Positions 6,822-13,118 of a stretch of 13,120 nucleotides of DNA are shown piece by piece. Each line of letters begins with the position of its first letter. The stretch's first letter is position 1. The notes beneath the pieces are model-generated. The model was not told the DNA's origin. It made no database searches and worked only from the letters and a program-made list of their open reading frames with translations. Source of the stretch: Ruminococcaceae bacterium UBA5408 (lineage in GTDB: Bacteria > Bacillota > Clostridia > Oscillospirales > Acutalibacteraceae); the NCBI GenBank assembly GCA_002407645.1, contig DHNU01000078.1:38194-51313 (forward strand). Direction: 5' to 3'. Both the position numbers and the translations under genes were made by a program.

Positions 6822-6919
6822 AGCAGAGTAGAGTTTTGTGCGTTAAGTGCTGCCTGAACGGGGAGTTGTCAGGCGGACGAAAAGTAAGACTTGCGGTACA
6901 AAGTTCGCATCCCGCTGCT
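6822..6919 (+). ncRNA. Tetrahydrofolate (THF) riboswitch, class I
   Basis: This leader matches the THF riboswitch class, which binds reduced folates and lowers expression of folate uptake or synthesis genes. Conserved blocks are seen in order: AGAGTAGAG (6825-6833), GCGTTAAGTG (6840-6849), GAACGGG (6856-6862), GGACGAA (6875-6881), GCGG (6893-6896) and GCATCCC (6907-6913). The fold also works. P1 is AGCAG (6822-6826) with CTGCT (6915-6919), and P2 is TTTGT (6835-6839) with ACAAA (6898-6902). P3 is GCCTG (6852-6856) with CAGGC (6870-6874), and P4 is AAGT (6882-6885) with ACTT (6889-6892). GGG in the P3 loop (6861-6863) can pair with CCC (6911-6913) as the family's long-range pseudoknot. The gene behind it encodes a folate transporter, as expected. 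Confidence 0.94.
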
Positions 6920-6982
6920 ACATATAAAGAAAAACCTCTTTTGTGTAGCAGATATTATTACATTTAGGAGGTCTTTTCTTTG
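6915..6982 (+). promoter_or_regulatory. Predicted translational expression platform of the THF riboswitch
   Basis: CTGCTACA (6915-6922) and TGTAGCAG (6944-6951) form a perfect 8-bp hairpin. Its 5' arm contains the 3' strand of aptamer P1, so the two are mutually exclusive. In the hairpin's loop lies AAAGAAAAACCTC (6926-6938), nearly complementary to GAGGTCTTTTCTTT (6968-6981), which spans the folT ribosome binding site up to its TTG start. Ligand binding (P1 formed) would free this segment to mask the site; without ligand the hairpin would hold it away. There is no hairpin with a U tract before the start codon, so translation control is more likely than termination. The pairings are seen in the sequence; the switching is inferred. 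Confidence 0.6.
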
Positions 6983-7537
6983 AACTTTTATTTAAACAAT
7001 CTTAAATCATCTACAAAAGAAATGAAGAGCATTTCGACAATTGCGGTGTGTGGCATGCTCATTGCGTTAAATGCGGTATTGCGCCAATTCACCATAATCA
7101 TTTCAGACATTTTGCAAATCTCATTTTCATTTCTCACAGTTTCAACAGCCGGTATGCTGTTTGGCCCGATTGTCGGTTCGGCAATGGCAGGGGTATCGGA
7201 TATAATAAATTATGTAGTACGGCCGGATGGACCGTTTTTCCCCGGATTTACTTTAAATGCGCTTCTTACGGGTTTTATTTACGGAATGATTTTATATAAA
7301 AAGCCTGTAACAATTTTACGTACTTTAACTGCAAAGGTAATTGTAATGGTATTAATAAATTTCTTGTTAAATCCTTTGTGGCTTTCAATTTTATATGGAA
7401 AATCTTTTATTGTTGTACTTTCTGCAAGAATATTAAAAAACTTGATAATGCTTCCTATTAATACCGGCATGCTTTATATGGTTTTAAAATTTGTTTCAAA
7501 AATTAATTCTTTTGGTGCTAAACGTCTTGGACATTAA
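6980..7537 (+). CDS. folT: Folate-specific ECF transporter S component FolT
   Basis: FolT is the membrane-embedded substrate-binding subunit of an energy-coupling-factor transporter. It captures folate and relies on a shared EcfA/A'/T module encoded elsewhere, none of which is here. The 185 residues contain about five or six hydrophobic helices. The family segment SDILQISFSFLTVSTAGMLFGPIVGSAMAGVSDII is clear. It is followed by GPFFPGFTLNALLTGFIYGMILY, the typical FolT pattern, and by NFLLNPLWL. The start is TTG at 6980, with AGGAGGT (6966-6972) seven bases upstream; the next in-frame ATG (7022) would cut the N-terminus by 14 residues and has no such site. The preceding THF riboswitch independently supports folate as substrate. 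No terminator is seen before rimM, 66 nt downstream. Confidence 0.93.
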   Translation: MNFYLNNLKSSTKEMKSISTIAVCGMLIALNAVLRQFTIIISDILQISFSFLTVSTAGMLFGPIVGSAMAGVSDIINYVVRPDGPFFPGFTLNALLTGFIYGMILYKKPVTILRTLTAKVIVMVLINFLLNPLWLSILYGKSFIVVLSARILKNLIMLPINTGMLYMVLKFVSKINSFGAKRLGH

Positions 7538-7603
7538 AAGTACAAATTTAGTTTTACCGAAATAACTTTTGATACAGGGAAATGATAATTACTGGAGGAT
7601 ATT

Positions 7604-8119
7604 ATGCCAAACCAATTTTTACAGGCGGGAAGAATAGTGGGTACACATGGCATTAAAGGAGAAATGCGTGTTGACCCTTGGTGCGATTCTGCCGATTTTT
7701 TATCAAAATTTAAAAACTTATATTTTGACGAGGGGAACCAAAAGTTGGAAGTAATATCTTCCAGAGTTCATAAATCGCAGCTTCTTTTAAAAATAAACGA
7801 AGTAGATACTGTTGAAAAAGCTGATGTTTTCCGGGGTAAAATTTTATATATAAATCGCGATGATGCCAAACTGGATGGTGGCAGGTATTTTATTGAGGAT
7901 TTAATCGGTTTGGATGTTTTCGATTCGGACACTTGTGTATATTATGGAAAAATAACGGATATAATGCGTACAGGAGCAAATGATGTTTACCAAATTACAT
8001 CTGATACGAAGAAAAATTATTTAATACCGGCAGTACCGCAAGTCATAACAAATATAAACATTAATAACGGTAAAATGCTTATACGCCCAATTAGGGGGAT
8101 TTTTGATGATGAGGATTGA
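7604..8119 (+). CDS. rimM: 16S rRNA processing/ribosome maturation factor RimM
   Basis: RimM binds ribosomal protein S19 and assists late maturation of the 30S head. The 171 residues show the N-terminal RimM domain opening with QAGRIVGTHGIKGEMRVDP (about 6-24). The C-terminal PRC-barrel domain starts near YFIEDLIGLDVFD (about 91-103), includes the conserved YLIPAVPQVI, and ends RPIRGIFDDED. ATG at 7604 is preceded by TGGAGG (7593-7598). It overlaps trmD at its 3' end, the conserved pairing of these two genes, and implies translational coupling. It is separated from its usual upstream partner khpA by the folT insertion. Confidence 0.95.
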   Translation: MPNQFLQAGRIVGTHGIKGEMRVDPWCDSADFLSKFKNLYFDEGNQKLEVISSRVHKSQLLLKINEVDTVEKADVFRGKILYINRDDAKLDGGRYFIEDLIGLDVFDSDTCVYYGKITDIMRTGANDVYQITSDTKKNYLIPAVPQVITNININNGKMLIRPIRGIFDDED

Positions 8120-8864
8120 TTTTCTTACACTTTTCCCCGAAATGTGTGAAACGGTAATGTCAGAAAGTATAATAGGACGTGCACAGAAAAAAGGCGCTGT
8201 TGAAATTTATTGTCACCAAATTCGCGATTTTGCATTTGACAAACACAAAAGAGTAGATGATTCCCCGTTTGGCGGAGGAATGGGAATGCTTTTAAAAGCA
8301 GAGCCGATTGCTCTTTGTATAGACGATTTGATTAATGAGCTTGGCGAGAAGCCGCATTTGATATATATGTCGCCTCAGGGTAAAACACTTACCCAACAAA
8401 AGGTGAAGGAGCTTGCTGATTATCCAAACCTTGCACTTCTATGCGGCCATTATGAAGGTATAGATGAACGCATAATTGACAAATACGTCGATGAAGAAGT
8501 TTCAATAGGTGATTATGTACTTACCGGTGGGGAACTTCCTGCACTTGTGCTTGCCGATTCAGTTTGCCGAATGATAGACGGTGTACTTTCGGATGCGGAA
8601 TGTTTCGAGGAAGAAAGTCACTTTAATTATCTGTTGGAATATCCACAGTACACCCGTCCATATGATTGGAGGGGGATGAAAGTACCGGATGAACTTCTTA
8701 CAGGGCATCATGAAAATGTGAAAAAATGGCGCAGAAAGCAGTCTTTATTTAGAACTCTAAAAAAAAGGCCGGATATGCTTGAAAATGCGGAACTTACAGA
8801 TGAAGACAAGACGTTTTTGAAAGAAATTATAGAAGATGCGAAAAATTCCGAAATTCTTAAGTAG
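8109..8864 (+). CDS. trmD: tRNA (guanine37-N1)-methyltransferase TrmD
   Basis: TrmD uses S-adenosylmethionine to methylate G37 next to the anticodon, preventing +1 frameshifting. The 251 residues carry the SPOUT trefoil-knot signatures: MRIDFLTLFPEM at the start, DDSPFGGGMGMLLKAEP, MSPQGKTL, CGHYEGIDER and SIGDYVLTGGELPALVLADSVCRM. The conserved C-terminal YTRPYDWRGMKVPDELLTGHH follows. All are intact and length is normal. Three starts are adjacent: TTG 8103, ATG 8106 and ATG 8109. The last gives the family N-terminus MRIDFLTLFPE and is chosen, but 8106 is equally plausible. AGGGGG (8093-8098) lies upstream within rimM. The overlap with rimM is 11 nt. The usual next gene, rplS, is absent; a 245-nt gap and ptsH follow instead. 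Confidence 0.96.
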   Translation: MRIDFLTLFPEMCETVMSESIIGRAQKKGAVEIYCHQIRDFAFDKHKRVDDSPFGGGMGMLLKAEPIALCIDDLINELGEKPHLIYMSPQGKTLTQQKVKELADYPNLALLCGHYEGIDERIIDKYVDEEVSIGDYVLTGGELPALVLADSVCRMIDGVLSDAECFEEESHFNYLLEYPQYTRPYDWRGMKVPDELLTGHHENVKKWRRKQSLFRTLKKRPDMLENAELTDEDKTFLKEIIEDAKNSEILK

Positions 8865-9005
8865 AAATTATAATACAAAATTCTATATTACCATTTTGAA
8901 TAAGCATAGAAGACAAAAGTTTTCAACAAATATGTCAAGTTGCACAATTCACAGGTAAACATATTCCTCTCAATTCGGTCATCAATCCAAAGTTTATTTA
9001 TTTTG

Positions 9006-9033
9006 TTGACGGTGTTCTGAATTGTGATATAAT
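9006..9033 (+). promoter_or_regulatory. Promoter of ptsH with extended -10
   Basis: TTGACG (9006-9011) and TATAAT (9028-9033) are separated by 16 bp. TG at 9025-9026 makes an extended -10 element. The predicted start is near 9040, giving a leader of about 70 nt before ptsH. The segment 8865-9005 upstream is AT-rich and shows no gene or convincing terminator for trmD. Confidence 0.85.
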
Positions 9034-9109
9034 AACTTTGAACAATAAAGACAATTTGTATAGTTTTTTAACTAAATGTTAATTATTATCTGTTTAGGAG
9101 TGAATAAGT

Positions 9110-9373
9110 ATGTGCATTAAAGAAGTTTTGGTTCAAAATCAGGTAGGGCTTCATGCTCGTCCTGCGACTTTTTTTATCCAGAAAGCAAATGAGTATAAAT
9201 CTTCAATTTGGGTTGAAAAAGAAGAAAGAAGAGTAAACGCAAAAAGTTTACTGGGCGTTCTTTCACTTGGAATTGTCGGAGGAACAAATATTAGAATAAT
9301 TGCTGACGGTACTGATGAAGAACAAGCTGTAGCAAGTCTTGTTGAGCTGGTACAGTCCGGGTTTACTGAGTAA
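9110..9373 (+). CDS. ptsH: Phosphocarrier protein HPr
   Basis: HPr passes phosphate from enzyme I to the sugar-specific EIIA proteins of the phosphotransferase system. In Firmicutes, its Ser46-phosphorylated form is the CcpA co-repressor in carbon catabolite control. The 87 residues show the active-site segment VGLHARPATFF with His15, and NAKSLLGVLSLGI with Ser46, so both phosphorylation sites are present; this excludes Crh, which lacks His15. Length matches the family. ATG at 9110 follows TAGGAGTG. It is monocistronic, with its own promoter and a strong terminator, and is not next to ptsI, which was not found in this window. It could be the general HPr or a paralogue; the sequence cannot tell. 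Confidence 0.94.
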   Translation: MCIKEVLVQNQVGLHARPATFFIQKANEYKSSIWVEKEERRVNAKSLLGVLSLGIVGGTNIRIIADGTDEEQAVASLVELVQSGFTE

Positions 9374-9387
9374 TTAATTCTTAGAGC

Positions 9388-9425
9388 AGCACCGCTTTGA
9401 TATTGGCGGTGCTTTTTTGTTTTTT
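9388..9425 (+). terminator. Intrinsic terminator of ptsH
   Basis: AGCACCGC (9388-9395) and GCGGTGCT (9406-9413) form a perfect 8-bp stem with a 10-nt loop, followed by a T-rich tail TTTTTTGTTTTTT. It lies just after the ptsH stop. Confidence 0.95.
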
Positions 9426-9500
9426 ATCTTTAAAATGCAGGGGAATAATTACTGGTGTATTAAATATAAAAAAGCTATTAATGTTTCAAAGGAGGACGCT

Positions 9501-11357
9501 ATGACTGAAAAAGAGAATCATTTAAAGGAACTCAGAAGCCGCGCTATGCGTCTTCCGCTTAGTCCGGGCGTTTATATAATGCATGATAAATCAGATAAAA
9601 TTATTTATATAGGTAAGGCAAAAGCACTTAAAAACCGTGTAAGCCAGTATTTCGGTTCACAAAAAAATCACGATAATAAAGTTCGCAAAATGGTTAGCAA
9701 TGTTGAATATTTTGAATATATTTTAACTGACAGTGAATTTGAGGCGCTTGTGCTCGAATGCAGTCTTATTAAACAGCACACACCTAAATACAATATCCTT
9801 TTAAAAGATGACAAAGGTTATCATTATATAAAAATCACCAAAGGGCCTTGGCCTAAAATTTCAGAAGCAAAACAGATTTTGGACGACGGTGCAACTTATA
9901 TAGGTCCGTATATAAGTTCTTGGGCGACAAAACAATCGATTGATGAAGCGCTTAAAATTTTTAAATTGCCTTCCTGTTCACGAAATTTTCCGCAGGATAT
10001 CGGAAAAAGAAGACCGTGTCTTAACTATTACATTAAACAGTGCTGCGCTCCCTGCAGTGGTAAGATAAGGCAGAAAGAATATGATGAGTATGTTGAACAG
10101 GCAATTGAATTTCTCCGCGGGGGCAGTGCCAAATGCGTTCGGGAACTTACCGAAAAAATGAATGATGCCGCAGAATCACTCGAATTTGAAAAAGCGGCAA
10201 AAATAAGGGATTGCCTAAACGCAATAAAGCGTATGGGAGACCGTCAAAAAGTGGTTGCAGTACGATACCCCGTTCAAGATATTATAGCGCTTGCACAAGG
10301 CGATATGATAAGCTGCTTTGAAGTATTTAGATTTATGGATGGACGGCTTTCTGACAGAGAAACTTTTTTAATGGGTGAAACCGGAAATTCCAAAGCCGCA
10401 CGAACGGAGTTTATAGAGCGTTATTATTCAATGAGGGAAAGAATACCGCCGCGAATCTGCATTGACGGCTCTGCAGAGGATTTAGGACTTTTAAAGGAGT
10501 GGCTTTCCAAAAAGGCGGGCAAAAAAATAGTTGTGTCTTTTCCGCAGAAGGGTGAACAGGCAAAGCTTGTGGAAATGTGCCGCAATAATGCCGCAGAACA
10601 GGTTGCACAGGCTACGGGGCGTACTGTTAGGGAAGCATCGGCTCTTGATGAACTTGCAAGACTGCTTGGAATGGATAAACCCCCTGTTTATATTGAGTCA
10701 TACGATATTTCTAACTTAAACGGAAGCGAAAACGTTGCCGGTATGGTAGTTTACAAAAACGGACGGCCTTTAAAATCGGCATACAGAAAATTTAAAATTA
10801 AATCTTTTTCCGGACAGGATGACTACGCTTCCATGCAGGAAGTTATAGAAAGAAGATTTAAGGAATATTTCATTGCAAAAGGTAAAAATATAACTGACGG
10901 CTTCGGACGTCTACCGGATTTAATACTTCTTGACGGTGGAAAGGGACAAGTTGGAGCTGTACTTCCTATATTAAAGTCTTTGGAATTGTCTGTACCTCTT
11001 TTTGGTATGGTAAAAGACGATAAACACAGAACAAGGGCAATTGCGGCAAATGGTGGAGAAATAGCTATCAATTCAAGCAGAAAAGCTTTTACTTTGATTT
11101 CTTCAATTCAAGATGAAGTACATCGCTTTGCCATAGGATATCATCACGATAGGCGCAAGAAAGCAACAATCTCATCGACGCTTACGTCTATTGAGGGTAT
11201 TGGTTCTGCCCGTGCAAAAGCTCTTTTAAGGTATTTTCAAACAATAAATTCTATAAGAAATGCCGATTTAAATGAACTTATAAATGTTCCCGGCATGACT
11301 AAACCTGCAGCAGAAAAAGTTTTCAATTATTTTCATTCAAACTGTGAAAAAAGTTGA
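9501..11357 (+). CDS. uvrC: UvrABC system protein C
   Basis: UvrC is the excinuclease subunit that cuts damaged DNA on both sides of a lesion after UvrAB recognition. The 618 residues contain, in order, the GIY-YIG nuclease domain and a cysteine cluster. The first has LPLSPGVYIMHD and YIGKAKALKNRVSQYF, about residues 15-52. The cluster is C159, C173, C181 and C185, whose spacing fits the family's iron-sulfur ligands. A UVR domain for UvrB contact (around LTEKMNDAAESLEFEKAAKIRD) comes next. The RNase H-like endonuclease domain (from YIESYDISNLNGSENVAGMVVY, with LLDGGKGQ) and a C-terminal double helix-hairpin-helix (SIEGIGSARAKALL, NVPGMTKPAAEKVF) complete it. ATG 9501 has AAGGAGG (9489-9495) upstream; the in-frame TTG at 9417 falls in the ptsH terminator. 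The stop TGA lies within the next promoter's -35 box. Confidence 0.97.
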   Translation: MTEKENHLKELRSRAMRLPLSPGVYIMHDKSDKIIYIGKAKALKNRVSQYFGSQKNHDNKVRKMVSNVEYFEYILTDSEFEALVLECSLIKQHTPKYNILLKDDKGYHYIKITKGPWPKISEAKQILDDGATYIGPYISSWATKQSIDEALKIFKLPSCSRNFPQDIGKRRPCLNYYIKQCCAPCSGKIRQKEYDEYVEQAIEFLRGGSAKCVRELTEKMNDAAESLEFEKAAKIRDCLNAIKRMGDRQKVVAVRYPVQDIIALAQGDMISCFEVFRFMDGRLSDRETFLMGETGNSKAARTEFIERYYSMRERIPPRICIDGSAEDLGLLKEWLSKKAGKKIVVSFPQKGEQAKLVEMCRNNAAEQVAQATGRTVREASALDELARLLGMDKPPVYIESYDISNLNGSENVAGMVVYKNGRPLKSAYRKFKIKSFSGQDDYASMQEVIERRFKEYFIAKGKNITDGFGRLPDLILLDGGKGQVGAVLPILKSLELSVPLFGMVKDDKHRTRAIAANGGEIAINSSRKAFTLISSIQDEVHRFAIGYHHDRRKKATISSTLTSIEGIGSARAKALLRYFQTINSIRNADLNELINVPGMTKPAAEKVFNYFHSNCEKS

Positions 11358-11382
11358 CACATAGTATATATAATGGGATAAT
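11354..11382 (+). promoter_or_regulatory. Promoter for rsmD-coaD, overlapping the uvrC stop codon
   Basis: TTGACA at 11354-11359 and GATAAT at 11377-11382 are separated by 17 bp. The uvrC TGA stop (11355-11357) lies inside the -35 hexamer. TATAAT at 11369-11374 is present too but is only 9 bp from the -35 box and is not its partner. The predicted start is near 11389, about 36 nt before rsmD. Confidence 0.75.
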
Positions 11383-11424
11383 AACGATACAAGTAAAATT
11401 TTGCAATTTAAGGAGTTTTAATAT

Positions 11425-11976
11425 ATGAGAGTAATTACCGGGTCGGCACGCGGCAGGCGGCTGACTACGTTGGAAGGGGAAAGTGTTCGGCCAACACCGG
11501 AAAGAGTAAAGGAAGCGGTGTTCAGCGCGGTTCAGTTTGATATAGAAGGAAGACGTGTACTCGACCTTTTTGCAGGTTCCGGTCAAATTGGCATTGAAGC
11601 TTTAAGCCGCGGTGCAAAACAGGCAGTTTTTGTAGATGAAAGCAAGGATTCTATTGAAGTAATCAAAAGTAATTTAGAAAACACAGGACTTTCGGATAAA
11701 GCACAAATAAAAAATATGGATTTTGCGGTTTATCTTATGCAGAACCGTGAAAAGTTTGATGTGGCATTCCTTGACCCGCCGTACCGAAAAGGTATTCTTC
11801 AGCGTGCTCTTCCTTTAACTGCAAGTGCGATGAACAAGGGAGGAACAATAATCTGCGAAAATCCCGTTGATGAAGAAATCCCGGAATGTATGGAAAATTT
11901 TATAAAAATACGCAATTACCGTTACGGTAAAATACAAATAACGTTATACAGACATAAGGACGTGACCGAAAAATGA
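11425..11976 (+). CDS. rsmD: 16S rRNA (guanine966-N2)-methyltransferase RsmD
   Basis: RsmD methylates G966 of 16S rRNA in the 30S head using S-adenosylmethionine. The 183 residues show the conserved start MRVITGSARGRRLTT. The RPTPERVKEAVFSAV segment follows, then methyltransferase motif I VLDLFAGSGQIGIEALSRGA (about 45-64). The catalytic DPPY motif sits in FLDPPYRKG at about 117-120. ATG 11425 follows AAGGAG (11410-11415) at about 9 nt spacing. Its TGA overlaps the coaD start as ATGA, so the two are translationally coupled; rsmD-coaD is a common Firmicute pair. Confidence 0.95.
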   Translation: MRVITGSARGRRLTTLEGESVRPTPERVKEAVFSAVQFDIEGRRVLDLFAGSGQIGIEALSRGAKQAVFVDESKDSIEVIKSNLENTGLSDKAQIKNMDFAVYLMQNREKFDVAFLDPPYRKGILQRALPLTASAMNKGGTIICENPVDEEIPECMENFIKIRNYRYGKIQITLYRHKDVTEK

Positions 11977-12467
11977 AAATAGCAATTTGCCCCGGAAGCT
12001 TTGATCCTGCAACTTTAGGACACATGGATATAATTGAGCGGTCACGAAAAGTTTTTGATAAAGTAATTGTAGCCGTTATGGTTAATCCGGAAAAAAACAC
12101 TATGTTTACAGTTGAAGAGCGTATAGAACTTTTAAAAAAATGCACCAAAGATATGGATAATGTTGAAGTCGTAGGCTTTGACGGCCTTTTGGCGGAATAT
12201 GCCCGCCAAAGGGGCGTCACAGCGATAGTTAAGGGGCTTCGCGCTTTATCTGATTTTGAATATGAATTCCAGCAAGCACTTACTAACAAAAAACTTAATC
12301 CGAATCTTGAAACTTTGTTTTTAACTACAAGTGCTGAAAATATGTTTTTAAGCTCAAGTATTGTTAAACAAATTGCAAGTTTTGGCGGTGACATCTCAAA
12401 TTTCGTTCCTGAATGCGTATTAGACAAGATAAAAGAAAGATTATATTCGGGAGGTAAAAGTCAATGA
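11973..12467 (+). CDS. coaD: Phosphopantetheine adenylyltransferase (CoaD)
   Basis: CoaD transfers AMP from ATP to 4'-phosphopantetheine, giving dephospho-CoA, the penultimate step of coenzyme A synthesis. The 164 residues are typical of the bacterial enzyme. The nucleotidyltransferase motif GSFDPATLGH (T/HxGH) lies at about residues 8-17. Further along are VNPEKNTMFTVEERIELL, KGLRALSDFEYEFQQALTNKKL and the ATP-binding LSSSIVKQIASFGGDISNFVP near the C-terminus. All catalytic positions that I can identify are present. Its start overlaps the rsmD stop and its stop overlaps the next start, each as ATGA, making a tight three-gene operon. Confidence 0.96.
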   Translation: MKIAICPGSFDPATLGHMDIIERSRKVFDKVIVAVMVNPEKNTMFTVEERIELLKKCTKDMDNVEVVGFDGLLAEYARQRGVTAIVKGLRALSDFEYEFQQALTNKKLNPNLETLFLTTSAENMFLSSSIVKQIASFGGDISNFVPECVLDKIKERLYSGGKSQ

Positions 12468-12937
12468 GCGAACTCAATGTCGAAGATTTATTGGATGAAC
12501 TTAATGAAATGACTGAAAAGGCTTGGAGCTTTCCGCTCAGCCGAGGACGAGCAGTATTGGACTGTGATGAAGTACGTCAGATTCTTGATGAAATTCGGAA
12601 CAATCTTCCAAAAGAAATTCGCCAGGCAAAGGCAATCTGTGCCGACCGTGCACAAATTATAAGCGACGCTAAAAGAGAAGCGGAAACTACTGTTCGTGTT
12701 GCGGAAGAACGAGCTAAGGCTATGGTAAACCAAGATGAAATCGTAAAACAGGCACAGCAGAAAGCAAATGATATGCTGAGTCAAGCTCAATCTAAAATCA
12801 GAGAAATGAAAAAAGTTTCGAATGATTACATAGACGACCTTATGAAAAGAACCGACGAAGGTTTGGCAGCAAATCTTGCAGAACTCCGCAAAACAAGACA
12901 AAATATAAAAGCTTCACAGCGTTCCGGTCAAAATTAG
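12464..12937 (+). CDS. Coiled-coil protein of unknown function downstream of coaD
   Basis: The 157-residue product is highly charged and predicted to be mostly helical. Residues 1-20 are acidic (VEDLLDELNEM). A short conserved-looking block follows, with FPLSRGRAVLDCDEVRQILDEIRNNLP. A long Ala/Lys/Glu/Gln-rich coiled coil then runs from about 50 to 150. There is no signal peptide or membrane helix. I recall similar proteins in Clostridia after coaD, often named ATPase or F0 subunit b-like because of the coiled coil; no nucleotide-binding motif is visible here, so those names look unreliable. DivIVA/GpsB-like scaffolding is an alternative but unproven. The start overlaps coaD (ATGA) and GGGAGG (12449-12454) precedes it. 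It is the last gene of the operon. Confidence 0.85.
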   Translation: MSELNVEDLLDELNEMTEKAWSFPLSRGRAVLDCDEVRQILDEIRNNLPKEIRQAKAICADRAQIISDAKREAETTVRVAEERAKAMVNQDEIVKQAQQKANDMLSQAQSKIREMKKVSNDYIDDLMKRTDEGLAANLAELRKTRQNIKASQRSGQN

Positions 12938-12960
12938 ACATAATAATATTTATTTTTCTC

Positions 12961-12988
12961 GCACCACATAATGTTGTGGTGCTTTTTT
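12961..12988 (+). terminator. Intrinsic terminator of the rsmD-coaD operon
   Basis: GCACCACA (12961-12968) and TGTGGTGC (12975-12982) form a perfect 8-bp stem with a 6-nt loop, followed by TTTTTT. It begins 24 nt after the stop of the coiled-coil gene. Confidence 0.95.
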
Positions 12989-13054
12989 CTTATACATAAA
13001 TATGGTAATTTAAAATATTTAGAGAATTTTGGTTAACATAATAGTAAAATATAG

Positions 13055-13083
13055 TTGCATTTTCACAATAAATAAAGTATAAT
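13055..13083 (+). promoter_or_regulatory. Promoter of a gene beyond the window
   Basis: TTGCAT (13055-13060) and TATAAT (13078-13083) are separated by 17 bp. The predicted start is near 13090. No start codon with a convincing ribosome binding site follows before the window ends, so the gene it serves is outside. Confidence 0.7.
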
Positions 13084-13093
13084 CAATTCATAA

Positions 13094-13118
13094 GTGGTGA
13101 AAGGTGGGGGTAAGTAGC
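13094..13118 (+). repeat. 10-bp-spaced GTGG repeats, MraZ-box-like
   Basis: GTGGTGAAAG (13094-13103) is followed directly by GTGGGGGTAA (13104-13113) and then GTAGC at the next register. Direct GTGG-type repeats at about 10-bp spacing, just after a promoter start, resemble MraZ operators that precede the division and cell-wall cluster. With only two clear units and the window edge so close, this is tentative. Confidence 0.35.

Noticed and set aside
9417..9500. A TTG start extending uvrC by 28 residues
   Set aside because: It begins in the T tract of the ptsH terminator, and the strong AAGGAGG site belongs to the ATG at 9501.
9540..9660. UvrC with GVY rather than GIY as a defective nuclease
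   Set aside because: Substitution at the middle position is common in functional UvrC proteins, and the rest of the domain, including YIGKAKxLKNRV, is intact.
12488..12901. A 137-codon minus-strand frame opposite the coiled-coil gene
   Set aside because: It mirrors the codons of the plus-strand gene, giving a Phe/Cys/Ser-rich product typical of antisense shadows, with no promoter or ribosome binding site.
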